From Streptomyces lacrimifluminis (GTDB taxonomy: Bacteria > Actinomycetota > Actinomycetes > Streptomycetales > Streptomycetaceae): a stretch of 64,000 nt of DNA. Below are positions 17,017 to 25,234 of this stretch, in pieces. The notes below the pieces were generated by a model, which did no database searches, was not told the origin of the DNA, and was given only the letters and a program-made list of their open reading frames with translations. The stretch spans positions 558,001 through 622,000 of the forward strand of contig NZ_BMMU01000001.1 of the NCBI RefSeq assembly GCF_014646095.1, read 5' to 3'. Position 1 is the stretch's first letter, and each line of letters opens with the position of its first letter. Both the position numbers and the translations under genes were made by a program.

Positions 17017-17763
17017 GTGGTGTGTCTGAGGGGTGGGGGCGTCGCCGCCGCCGTGCTCGTGGTGGTGTTCGGCGTCGGCGGGTGCAACGGCGAGACCCTG
17101 GGGTCCGCCGGGCCCGAGGAGAGCGCGAGCGGTGCGGCGGGCGGGGGAGGCGGTGGCGGGGGTCCGGCGCTGGCCGCCGTCGACTCGCTGGCCGTGAAGG
17201 GTCGGGCGCCCAAGACGGGATACGACCGGGACCGGTTCGGCACCGCGTGGGCGGACACCGACTCCAACAAGTGCGGCACCCGCGACGACATCCTCAAACG
17301 CGACCTGGTCGACGTGCGGTACCGCGGCGGCGGCTGCAAGGTGTCGGCGGGGAAGCTGGACCCGGACCCCTACAGCGGCAAGGACGTGACGTTCACGCGG
17401 GGCCGCAGCGAGGTCGACATAGACCACATCGTCGCGCTCTCGGACGCCTGGCAGAAGGGCGCCAAGTACTGGGACGACAGCAAGCGCATAGCCTTCGCCA
17501 ACGACCCCCTCAACCTCCGTGCCGTCGACGCGAGCACCAACCGCAGCAAGGGTGACGGCGACACGGCGACCTGGCTGCCGCCGAACAAGGCGTACCGCTG
17601 CACGTATGTCGCCAACCAGGTCGCCGTGAAGAAGAAGTACGAGCTGTGGGTCACGGAGGCGGAGAAGACCGCGATGAAGAAGGTGCTGTCGGGGTGCGCC
17701 GGGCAGAAGCTGCCGACCGGCGGCAACCCGACGGAGGCGCCCGCGCGGTTCCACGCGAGCTGA
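17017..17763 (+). CDS. Secreted/lipoprotein HNH nuclease (DUF1524 family)
   Basis: 248 residues from the GTG at 17017, 7 bases after GGGGAGGG; the frame is open much further upstream, but those starts lack Shine-Dalgarno sequences. The N-terminus is a hydrophobic signal with a possible lipobox (VGGC), then a Gly/Ala linker. The C-terminal domain has the HNH signature of the DUF1524/GmrSD C-terminal family: DIDHIVALSDAW near residue 132, then FANDPLNL and NRSKGD. Four or more cysteines fit an exported, disulfide-bonded enzyme. Probable role: extracellular DNA degradation or nutrient scavenging. It is monocistronic, divergent from the antitoxin-like gene. Confidence 0.82.
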   Translation: MVCLRGGGVAAAVLVVVFGVGGCNGETLGSAGPEESASGAAGGGGGGGGPALAAVDSLAVKGRAPKTGYDRDRFGTAWADTDSNKCGTRDDILKRDLVDVRYRGGGCKVSAGKLDPDPYSGKDVTFTRGRSEVDIDHIVALSDAWQKGAKYWDDSKRIAFANDPLNLRAVDASTNRSKGDGDTATWLPPNKAYRCTYVANQVAVKKKYELWVTEAEKTAMKKVLSGCAGQKLPTGGNPTEAPARFHAS

Positions 17764-17809
17764 AGTGGCTGCCGGGGGTTGGTGAACCGGGGTCGGTGTG
17801 GGCGTCTTC

Positions 17810-17901
17810 TGGGGGCTGCCGCCCCCAGGCCCCCGCTCCGGCCCTGAACGGGCCTTGTCCTCAATCGCCGGACGGGCTGAATGGTGCCGGCCTGGGCTGG
17901 A
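17810..17901. repeat. Streptomyces intergenic repeat, copy A
   Basis: A structured repeat containing GGGGGCTGCCGCCCCC and GGCCCTGAACGGGCC hairpins and then CCTCAATCGCCGGACGGGCT. It is nearly identical to the stretch at 35782-35873. This type of sequence is scattered between genes in Streptomyces chromosomes. Confidence 0.8.
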
Positions 17902-17973
17902 GGGTGTCGGCTCGGCCTGGGTGGTGTCGCCCGGGGCTGGGGTGCAGCGCGCGATCCGGTTACCGTTTCGCCC

Positions 17974-18723
17974 ATGGAGTTGAAGGTCTCGTCCCTCGCC
18001 GAGCGTCCCGAGATGTATCGCCGGGTCGTCGAAATGCCCGACAGCTGGCCGGAGGTGATGCAGCACGACTTCACGGGCAACGCCCACTACGACCGGATCG
18101 CCACCGAACTCCCGGAGCACGTTCTGTTCGCCGAGGACGAGCGGGGCGAGGTCGTCGCGCACGCCTACAGCGTGCCCTTCGCCCTCGGCGCCGAGGGGCG
18201 GGGCGGGGGTGAACTGCCCGCCCGTGGCTGGGACCAGGTGCTGGTGTGGGCGTTCCAGGACCTGCGCGCCGGTACCCGCCCGGACACGGTGAGCGCGATC
18301 TCGATCGTCGTCTCCCCGCACACACAGGGCACCGGACTGTCCGGACGCATGCTCGCGGCGATGCGGGACAACGCCGCCGCGCACGGCTTCCGCGAGGTCG
18401 TCGCCCCGGTGCGGCCCAGCGCCAAGCATCTGGAGCCGCGGACGCCGATCACCGAGTACGCGTACCGGGTGCGCGAGGACGGGCTGCCCCACGACCCCTG
18501 GCTGCGCGTGCACGCCCGGGCCGGCGCCACGATCGTCGCCGTGGCGCCCGCCTCGATGTGCGTCGCGGCCTCGCTGGAGGAGTGGCGCGCCTGGACGGGC
18601 CTGCCCTTCGACAGCGACGGTGAGGTGGAGGTGCCCGGGGCGCTGGTGCCGGTGCGGTGCGATCTGGAACACGGGTACGGGGTCTACGTCGAGCCCAACG
18701 TGTGGATGCGGCACACCTTGTGA
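17974..18723 (+). CDS. GNAT-like N-acetyltransferase
   Basis: 249 residues; ATG at 17974 with a weak Shine-Dalgarno sequence. The central motif ISIVVSPHTQGTGLSGRML is a good match to acetyl-CoA-binding motif A of GNAT proteins (V-x-P-x5-G-x-G), and VLFAEDERGEVVAHAYSV is the preceding strand. The rest (for example ASMCVAASLEEWRAWTGLPF) gives no substrate clue. No signal peptide. Expected activity: acetyl transfer to a small molecule or protein. The gene is alone between a repeat and a pseudogene. Confidence 0.7.
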   Translation: MELKVSSLAERPEMYRRVVEMPDSWPEVMQHDFTGNAHYDRIATELPEHVLFAEDERGEVVAHAYSVPFALGAEGRGGGELPARGWDQVLVWAFQDLRAGTRPDTVSAISIVVSPHTQGTGLSGRMLAAMRDNAAAHGFREVVAPVRPSAKHLEPRTPITEYAYRVREDGLPHDPWLRVHARAGATIVAVAPASMCVAASLEEWRAWTGLPFDSDGEVEVPGALVPVRCDLEHGYGVYVEPNVWMRHTL

Positions 18724-18747
18724 CCGGCCGCGGTCCGGCGGCCGGGC

Positions 18748-19196
18748 TCAACCGCCCAGCGCGTCCAGGTCGAGGATCTCCCCGCTGGGCTTCCGGGCCG
18801 CGACAGGCTTGTCGTAGTCGCTGAAGACGACGGTCCCCGGGTCCTTCGCCGACTTGCTGTCGACCCGCAGCAGATAGGGCTTGCCCTTACCAGGCGACGT
18901 ACATCGTGTACGTGTCCTTGCTGTCCTTGCCGTCCTTCTCCGCGACGACGACTGCGGGCACACCGCCGACGGTCGTCGTGGCGCCGCGCGTCACACCCGA
19001 ACCGGCCCCGGAACCGGCGTCCTTGAACTCGGCGAGCGAGCTGTCCAGGTCGCAGAAGCCGGCGATGTCCTTGGTGTCGGCGCCGGTCGCGGACATCTCG
19101 GTCCAATTCCCGGCCGGCGTGACCAAGGGCGGGCGGCGGTGGCGCAGTCCCCGGCGCTTCGTCACCGCCGCTGCGGTGGGGGCGGCGCTTTTTTGA
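18748..19196 (-). pseudogene. Decayed secreted/lipoprotein-type gene, frameshifted
   Basis: The first part (19196 to about 18893) reads WTEMSATGADTKDIAGFCDL, a stretch ending in VVAEKDGKDSKDTYTMYVA, then meets TGG-TAA. The next frame carries PGKGKPYLLRVDSKSAKDPG and SGEILDLDALGG to a stop at 18748. Together these read as one small exported protein of the Streptomyces hypothetical lipoprotein type, interrupted by an indel at about 18890-18900. The signal peptide and lipobox are missing too; upstream there is only a short Ala/Thr run. Both defects argue for true decay; resequencing would exclude an error at the indel. Confidence 0.6.
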
Positions 19197-19237
19197 CGAG
19201 CTGCTCGCTCGCCGGGTCAATAACAGCAAGACATGTG

Positions 19238-19255
19238 AACCGAGTCAACACGGTT
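19238..19255. promoter_or_regulatory. Imperfect palindrome upstream of the DNA methylase
   Basis: AACCG at 19238 and CGGTT at 19251 flank 8 bases, in the least GC-rich part of the gap between the lipoprotein pseudogene and the methylase gene. A possible operator; no regulator gene is adjacent. Confidence 0.3.
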
Positions 19256-19417
19256 AGCGAAGTGCCTCATGTGCACGCCGTGAATGGGTAGATCCTGCGT
19301 ACGTCGGTATGCTCGGCTTCACAGTGATCGAGGGCTGCACGACCAGGGCTGTGTACGGGGATCAGAGGCCGTACGCGGGAACGCCGAAGCCGTGCGCGGA
19401 CGAGGGGAGCGCGGCGC

Positions 19418-21829
19418 GTGCAGGACAACGCCACGGAAGTGACCGCCGCCGGCATCGCACGGCTCGCGGGCGTCGGCCGCGCCGCCGTCAGCAACTGGCG
19501 CCGCCGGCACGCCGACTTCCCCAAACCGGTCGGCGGCACCGAGACCAGCCCCGCCTTCGCCCTCATCGAGGTCGAGTCCTGGCTCCGTCGCCAGGGGAAA
19601 CTCGCCGAAGTGCCCCTCCGTGAACGCGTCTGGCAGCAACTCGTCGGCCACCCCGAGGGCCCGGCCACCGCCCTCGTCCACGCGGGCTGTGTCCTGCTGC
19701 TCATCCATGACCGCCCGACCGTCTGGCTGGAACTGGGCGCCGTCTCCGACGAACGCCTCGCCGCCCGCCTCCCCGCCACGCTGGAGCAGGTGATCGCCCC
19801 GCGGTTCGGCGTTGCCGGGAAGCGGGGCGTTCACGCCTCACCGGCCGCGCGGGGAGTTCACGCGGTGTCTGCCGCACAAGGGGTTCACAGTCCGACTGGT
19901 GTTCGGGGAGTTCACACTCCTCCGGGTGGGCGCGGTGCGCCGTCGGCTGTGAACGGGCCGGAGGGTGTGAACACCCCGCCCGGCGTACACGCGGCTCCCC
20001 CCGCATCAGCCGTTCACGCCTCCCCTCCCGCACCCGGCGTTCACACCACCCCCGCCCCGCTCCGCGTACACAGCACGCCAGCCGTACACAGCGACGGCGT
20101 CACCACCGCCCCCGCAGCCGTCCCCGCCGTACACACCCCCGCCGTACACACCCCCACCGGCCCCCAACTCCTCCCCTCCGTCCCCCTCCTCCGCGGTGTC
20201 GCCGAGCTCGCCGCCAAGATGGGGGCGCGGCAGGCGTACGAGTTCCTGGTCGGGCGGCATCTCGACGCCAACCCGCGGCAGTACACGCCCACCCCGGCCG
20301 AGCTCGCCCGGCTCATGGGGGACCTCGCCGGTCCGGCGCGCACCGTCCTCGACCCGGCCTGCGGCACCGGCGCGCTGCTGCGCGCCCTTCCGGTGCGGGG
20401 TGCGCGGGAGGTCGAACGGGACCATTCCGAGCGGGAGTTGTACGGCCAGGACAGCGCCCCCGAGCTGGCCGCGCTCACCGCCCTCCGGCTCGCGCTCCAG
20501 GGCCGGGACGCGCTCGTCCGTACGGCCGTCGGGGACACCCTCCGGGCCGACGCTTATCCCGGGCTCAGGGCCGACGTCGTCCTCTGCCATCCGCCGTTCA
20601 ACGAGCGCAACTGGGGTCACGACGAACTCGGGTACGACGCCCGTTGGGAGTACGGGTTCCCCGCCCGCAACGAGTCCGAGCTGGCCTGGGTGCAGCATGC
20701 CCTCGCCCGGCTCAGGGACGGCGGCACCGCCGTACTGCTGATGCCGCCGGCCGCCGCGTCCCGGCGTTCGGGACGCCGTATCCGAGCCGATCTGCTGCGG
20801 CGGGGTGCGCTGCGCGCGGTGATCGCGCTGCCGGTCGGCGCGGCACCCCCGTACAACATCCCGCTGCACCTGTGGGTGCTGCAGCGGCCCGGCAAGGCGC
20901 CCGCGCAGCCCGAGGTGCTGCTCGCCGACACCGGGGCCGTCGCCGGGCACAGCGGGCACAGCGGGCACAGCGGGCACAGTGGGCACAGCGGGCTCGACTG
21001 GGAGGCCGTGCGCACCGCCGTCCTCGACGCCTGGCGGCCCTTCGAGCGGGCCGGTACGGCGGTCGAGCGGCCGGGAGCGGCGCGTTCCGTGCCCGTCATC
21101 GAACTCCTCGACGACGACGTCGACCTCGCCCCGGCCCGACACCTCCCGCCCGCCACCGCGGGCGACGGCGAGCAGCTGAGCGACGTACGGGAGCGGCTGG
21201 ACGAGACCCTGCGGCTGACCGTCGACCTCACTCCGCCCGCCCCCGCCGGACCCACCGAGGAGCAGCCCGGGCGCTGGCCGCTCATCACCATCGGCGAACT
21301 CGCGCGCGGGGGCGCCCTGGTGATGCGTACGGGCGGAAACGGCGGCCACGCGCGCGTGCCCGTACTCACCGACCAGGACGTCCTCGCCGGAACCGCCCCC
21401 TCCGGCACGCTCCCCGAGAGCGACGAGGCGGCCGTGCGGGTGGCGGCGGGCGACGTCGTCGTCCCGGTGCTGGGCGGCGGCTCCGTCGCGCGCGTGGTCG
21501 ACGACGCGACCGCGGGGGCCGTCCTCGGCCGCAGCCTCGTCCTCCTGCGGCCCGAACCGGCCGCCCTCGACCCCTGGTTCCTCGCCGGCTTCCTGCGTGG
21601 CACCGCCAACAACCGCCAGGCCAGCAGCTACGCGTCCACCGCGACCCGGCTCGACGTACGCCGACTGCAGCTGCCCCGGCTGTCACTGGACGAACAGCGG
21701 CGCTACGGGGCGCGGTTCAGGGCGCTCGCCGAGTTCGAGGAGGCCCTGCGGCACGCGGGCAGGCTCGGCGGACAGCTCGTGCGCGGCATGTACGACGGGC
21801 TGACGGACGGGACCGTCGCGCCCGACTGA
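19418..21829 (+). CDS. N6 DNA methylase with HTH N-terminus (orphan, HPPF variant)
   Basis: 803 residues from a GTG behind GAGGGGAGC. Residues 5-50 look like a MerR-type winged helix (AGIARLAGVGRAAVSNWRRRH). Residues about 135-245 are a Pro/His low-complexity linker with repeated GVHT/GVHA words. The N6_Mtase core has motif I DPACGTGALL (about 312) and motif IV written HPPFNERNWG instead of the usual N/D-PP-Y/F, then LMPPAAA. A (GHS)5 run occurs near 510, and the C-terminal third resembles an HsdS-like target-recognition region (ITIGELARGGAL). No restriction subunit is nearby. Probable role: orphan adenine methylation or another nucleotide-modifying function. The HPPF change leaves catalytic competence open. 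Confidence 0.78.
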   Translation: MQDNATEVTAAGIARLAGVGRAAVSNWRRRHADFPKPVGGTETSPAFALIEVESWLRRQGKLAEVPLRERVWQQLVGHPEGPATALVHAGCVLLLIHDRPTVWLELGAVSDERLAARLPATLEQVIAPRFGVAGKRGVHASPAARGVHAVSAAQGVHSPTGVRGVHTPPGGRGAPSAVNGPEGVNTPPGVHAAPPASAVHASPPAPGVHTTPAPLRVHSTPAVHSDGVTTAPAAVPAVHTPAVHTPTGPQLLPSVPLLRGVAELAAKMGARQAYEFLVGRHLDANPRQYTPTPAELARLMGDLAGPARTVLDPACGTGALLRALPVRGAREVERDHSERELYGQDSAPELAALTALRLALQGRDALVRTAVGDTLRADAYPGLRADVVLCHPPFNERNWGHDELGYDARWEYGFPARNESELAWVQHALARLRDGGTAVLLMPPAAASRRSGRRIRADLLRRGALRAVIALPVGAAPPYNIPLHLWVLQRPGKAPAQPEVLLADTGAVAGHSGHSGHSGHSGHSGLDWEAVRTAVLDAWRPFERAGTAVERPGAARSVPVIELLDDDVDLAPARHLPPATAGDGEQLSDVRERLDETLRLTVDLTPPAPAGPTEEQPGRWPLITIGELARGGALVMRTGGNGGHARVPVLTDQDVLAGTAPSGTLPESDEAAVRVAAGDVVVPVLGGGSVARVVDDATAGAVLGRSLVLLRPEPAALDPWFLAGFLRGTANNRQASSYASTATRLDVRRLQLPRLSLDEQRRYGARFRALAEFEEALRHAGRLGGQLVRGMYDGLTDGTVAPD
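20945..20989. repeat. Five tandem 9-bp units GGGCACAGC encoding (GHS)5
   Basis: Units at 20945, 20954, 20963, 20972 (one T change) and 20981 keep the reading frame inside the methylase, adding a Gly-His-Ser run between the catalytic core and the C-terminal part. Copy number is likely variable. Confidence 0.8.
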
Positions 21830-22016
21830 CACGCTGATGGCGTTCCGGCGTTCCGACGGCCCACACGCCGCGATGCGGGACGAAGGACGACAGGACGACA
21901 ACGGTTCGGTACAACCCGGACCCGTTGTCGGCGTCGGCCTATACGCTCATGCTCCGACACCGAACCTGTCACTCGTCCGTCCGTCCCCGTCGGCATCATC
22001 CGGTCCAGGAGCAGTC

Positions 22017-22664
22017 ATGTACGGCCCCGGCGCGCCGCCGCCCACCCGCAGCGCGGGCACCGTCATCACCCTTCGCGTGCTGATCACCGCCGCCGGGTTC
22101 CTCTCGTGCGGCCTCCTCGCGTGCCTGCCGCTGTTCCGCGTCGCCTTCCTGCGTGGCCGGTGGTTCAACTGGACGGCGGCCTGGGCGAGTCTGCCGCTGT
22201 CCATCCTGTGCTTCGCGGTGGTCGGCACGGTGGACGAGGGCAACGCCGACGGCGACATCGCCCTCGCCGCCGTGATGCTCCTGGGCGCCGTCGCCAGCAC
22301 GTACTTCCTGGTCATGGACATACGGCCGAACAACCGGCAGCACCCGTACGCCGGTTACGTACCGGACCGGGGCGCGACCGTTCCCCCCGGGTACGGTTAC
22401 CCGTCGCCGTACGCGAACCCGCGGACCGGGCCGCAGCAGCCCCCCGTGCCCCACACGCCGATATCCACACCCCAGACGCCGACCCCCCGGCCACCCGTCG
22501 CCCAGGGCTCCGTGCCGCCCCCGCCGCAGCGCCCCGCGCCCGCCCGTATCGACCAGGTGCGCGCCGAACTCGACGAGCTCAGCGACTACCTGCGCAAGCA
22601 CGACAGCAACGGCAGCGGTAATGACAGCGGCAACCGCGACGCCGGCCCCGAGGGCGGACGGTGA
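22017..22664 (+). CDS. Small membrane protein with Pro-rich tail, upstream of the kinase
   Basis: 215 residues; ATG with CAGGAGC upstream. Residues about 15-100 contain three hydrophobic segments (LRVLITAAGFLSCGLLACL, ILCFAVVGTVDEG, AAVMLLGAVASTYFLVM), followed by a Pro/Gln/Thr-rich cytoplasmic or exported tail and a final helix (RAELDELSDYLRKH). The stop overlaps the kinase GTG by four bases (GTGA), so the pair is translationally coupled. Function unknown; it may be a sensor or scaffold for the kinase. Confidence 0.72.
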   Translation: MYGPGAPPPTRSAGTVITLRVLITAAGFLSCGLLACLPLFRVAFLRGRWFNWTAAWASLPLSILCFAVVGTVDEGNADGDIALAAVMLLGAVASTYFLVMDIRPNNRQHPYAGYVPDRGATVPPGYGYPSPYANPRTGPQQPPVPHTPISTPQTPTPRPPVAQGSVPPPPQRPAPARIDQVRAELDELSDYLRKHDSNGSGNDSGNRDAGPEGGR

Positions 22665-24184
22665 GCGTGGCGGCGGGCCGTGTCATCGCCGAGCGGTACG
22701 AACTGTCCACGCTCATCGGACAGGGCGGCATGGGCCAGGTGTGGACGGCGTACGACCAGCGGCTCGACCGGCGCGTGGCGGTCAAGCTGCTGCGCCCGGA
22801 CAAGGTCGCAGGCCAGGAGGCGGACGAACTGCGCCGCCGCTTCGTGCGCGAGTGCCGGGTGACCGCGCAGGTCGACCACCCCGGCCTGGTCACGGTCCAC
22901 GACGCGGGCAGCGAGGGCGACGAACTGTTCCTCGTCATGCAGTACGTCGACGGCGCCGACCTCTCCGACCACCTCGCCGAGCACGACCCCTACCCCTGGC
23001 AGTGGGCGGTCGCGGTGGCCGCGCAACTGTGCGCCGTGCTGAGCGCCGTGCACGCCGTGCCGATCGTCCACCGCGACCTCAAGCCGCGCAACGTGATGGT
23101 GAAGCAGGACGGCACGGTCACCGTCCTCGACCTGGGTGTCGCCTCCGTCATGGACACGGACACGACCCGCCTCACCCACACCGGTTCACCCATCGGCTCG
23201 CCCGCCTACATGGCCCCCGAGCAGGCGATGGGCGGCGCGGTCGGCCCGTACACCGACCTGTACGCACTCGGCGTACTCCTCCACGAACTCCTCAGCGGGG
23301 ACGTGCCGTTCTCCGGCTCGACGGCCCTCGGGGTGCTCCACCGCCATCTCTACGAGCCGCCGCTGCCCGTGCGCCGACAGAGACCCGAGGTGCCCGAGTC
23401 CCTGGAAGCGCTCGTCCTGCGGCTGCTCGCCAAGGACCCGCAGCACCGGCCCGCCTCCGCTCAGGAGGTGTACGAACACCTGGCGCTGCTCCTCCCCGAG
23501 CGCGGCACGCCCACAGGGGCGCCCCTCGACCCCACACGCCCCTTCCTGCGCCCGCACGCCCCCTGGCCGGACCGGGCCCGCACCCCCGCGCCCCAGCCGA
23601 CGGCCGTCCCGGCGGCCGAGAGACCCGACGTCGCCAGAGCCGTCGACGAGGTCAAACGCCTCCTCGGCGAGGGCCGGATCACCCAGGCCGTCGACATCCT
23701 CGGCGGGATCCTGCCCGCCGCCGCCGACCAGCACGGCGAGCACTCCCCGGTCGTCCGCACCCTGCGCAAGCAGTACGCGGCCACCCTCATGGACGACGGT
23801 CAGTACCGCCGCGCCCTGCCCGAGCTGCGCCGCCTCGCCGACGAACGCGCCGCCGAGGCCGGCCAGGCAGACCCCCAGGTGCTGCGCTTCCGTTACGAGG
23901 CCGCCCAGTGCCTCGAACAGCTCGGCGAACCCGCGGCGGCCCTCGCCGAGTACCGCGCCCTGTTGCCGTACTACGAGAACCAGTACGTCGCCGGCGACCC
24001 GGAACTCGCCCTCGACGTCCGCCGCCGCATCGGCCACCTCCTCCTCGCCCTCGGCGACCGCAACGCCGCCCGCGACACCCTCGCCCGCCTCCTCCACGAC
24101 GTGGACCGCCTGCGCGGCCCCGGGCATCCCCTGGCGGCGGAGATCCGGCGGACACTGGAGTGGCTGGGACAGGTGCGGGGGTAG
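22661..24184 (+). CDS. Ser/Thr protein kinase with helical C-terminal region
   Basis: 507 residues from a GTG overlapping the previous stop. The Hanks-type catalytic domain covers about 13-280, with a glycine loop at GQGGMGQVW, the VAVK lysine near 41, HRDLKPRN (His at 137), DLGV at 157 in place of DFG, and GSPAYMAPEQ. The C-terminal about 200 residues are Ala-rich helices resembling TPR units (LLGEGRITQAVDILGGILP). There is no transmembrane segment, so it is soluble, unlike PknB-type receptors. The D-L-G substitution is seen in several active bacterial kinases. It probably acts with the upstream membrane protein. Substrates are unknown. Confidence 0.9.
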   Translation: MSVAAGRVIAERYELSTLIGQGGMGQVWTAYDQRLDRRVAVKLLRPDKVAGQEADELRRRFVRECRVTAQVDHPGLVTVHDAGSEGDELFLVMQYVDGADLSDHLAEHDPYPWQWAVAVAAQLCAVLSAVHAVPIVHRDLKPRNVMVKQDGTVTVLDLGVASVMDTDTTRLTHTGSPIGSPAYMAPEQAMGGAVGPYTDLYALGVLLHELLSGDVPFSGSTALGVLHRHLYEPPLPVRRQRPEVPESLEALVLRLLAKDPQHRPASAQEVYEHLALLLPERGTPTGAPLDPTRPFLRPHAPWPDRARTPAPQPTAVPAAERPDVARAVDEVKRLLGEGRITQAVDILGGILPAAADQHGEHSPVVRTLRKQYAATLMDDGQYRRALPELRRLADERAAEAGQADPQVLRFRYEAAQCLEQLGEPAAALAEYRALLPYYENQYVAGDPELALDVRRRIGHLLLALGDRNAARDTLARLLHDVDRLRGPGHPLAAEIRRTLEWLGQVRG

Positions 24185-24217
24185 CCCCTCGGTGGACCCA
24201 CCGCAGCCGGGCCCACC

Positions 24218-24382
24218 ATGTACATGGTCAACGGCCAGTACATGGTCAACAGCAAGGAACCGCGAGGCGGCTGCACGATCACCGGCCGAGACGGCCGGAG
24301 GCCACGGGGAGAACGAGGCGGTGCCCGAAGTCCCGGTGAATCGTTGGTCGAATGGCTTGGCCGGAGCCCTGCCACTGCCTAA
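24218..24382 (+). CDS. Possible 54-residue small ORF with YMVN repeat (doubtful)
   Basis: An ATG-to-TAA frame lies in the gap between the kinase and the SurA-like lipoprotein. It starts MYMVNGQYMVNSKEPRG, a 6-residue repeat (exact 12-base repeat TACATGGTCAAC at 24221 and 24239), and continues Gly/Arg-rich to EWLGRSPATA. There is no Shine-Dalgarno sequence in front of it and codon third positions are mixed. It may be non-coding. Confidence 0.2.
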   Translation: MYMVNGQYMVNSKEPRGGCTITGRDGRRPRGERGGARSPGESLVEWLGRSPATA

Positions 24383-24437
24383 CATCGATCATCGCAAGAC
24401 CTTGTGCTCCGCCGCACAATCTCCTCAGGAGGCTTCC

Positions 24438-25100
24438 TTGCACCGCCGCCGTCGCACCGCGCTCCTCCTCTCCGCCGCGATCGTCGCCGCGGCACCCCTC
24501 CTCACCGCCTGCGGAAACGACGCGCATCCTGGCGCGGCGGCCGTCGTCGGCGGGCAGCGGATCACGGTCGCGCAGCTGGAGAGCAGGGTGAACGAGGTAC
24601 GCGCGGCGCAGCGGGCGGCCACCCCGGACCAGGCCCAGTACGCGCAGGCCGTCGCCAGGACCGGCAGCCTCACCCGGGACACCCTGCACACGATGGTCCT
24701 CGACCGCGTCCTGAACCAGGCCGCCAAGGACGCGGGCGTGAGTGTGACCCGCAAGGACGTCCAGACCCTGCGTGCCTCCCTGGAACAGCAGGCGGGCAGT
24801 GCGAAGGCGCTGGCGGACGCCTGGCTCCAGCAGTACGGCGTCGCCCCGGCACGCCTCGACGACAGCCTGCACACCGAGATCGTCGCCCAGAAACTGGCCG
24901 CCGCGCTCGGTGTCGACATGAACTCGCCCGACGGTCAGGCCACCTTCTGGAAGGCGATGTCCGAGGCATCGAAGACCCTCGACGTCGACCTCAACCCGCG
25001 CTACGGCAGCTGGGACGTCCAGAAGAGCAGCCGCGTCGACGCGAAGACACCCTGGGTACGGGAGATCACGGCGCCGCAGACGGCCCAGGGAACCGCGTGA
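24438..25100 (+). CDS. SurA N-terminal-domain lipoprotein
   Basis: 220 residues starting at a TTG 5 bases after a perfect AGGAGG; longer in-frame starts have no Shine-Dalgarno sequence. It has a Sec signal with Arg-rich head, hydrophobic core and lipobox LTAC (MHRRRRTALLLSAAIVAAA to ACGNDAHPG). The mature part begins AAVVGGQRITVAQLESRVNE, typical of the SurA/PrsA N-terminal chaperone domain (SurA_N_3-like). There is no parvulin prolyl-isomerase domain. Probable role: membrane-anchored chaperone for exported proteins. It precedes mazG by about 130 bases, the pairing seen in other actinomycetes. Confidence 0.85.
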   Translation: MHRRRRTALLLSAAIVAAAPLLTACGNDAHPGAAAVVGGQRITVAQLESRVNEVRAAQRAATPDQAQYAQAVARTGSLTRDTLHTMVLDRVLNQAAKDAGVSVTRKDVQTLRASLEQQAGSAKALADAWLQQYGVAPARLDDSLHTEIVAQKLAAALGVDMNSPDGQATFWKAMSEASKTLDVDLNPRYGSWDVQKSSRVDAKTPWVREITAPQTAQGTA

Positions 25101-25234
25101 CGGCCACGGCGTAACGGTCGTCCGTACGCGCGTCCGGGCGTAGGGACGCCGGTGTGTCCCTCGGTGCCCAGCCTGTGGACAACCGGCTGTGGACAACCGC
25201 TGGGGCTGTCGGTGGCGTGGGATACGTTCGGTGG

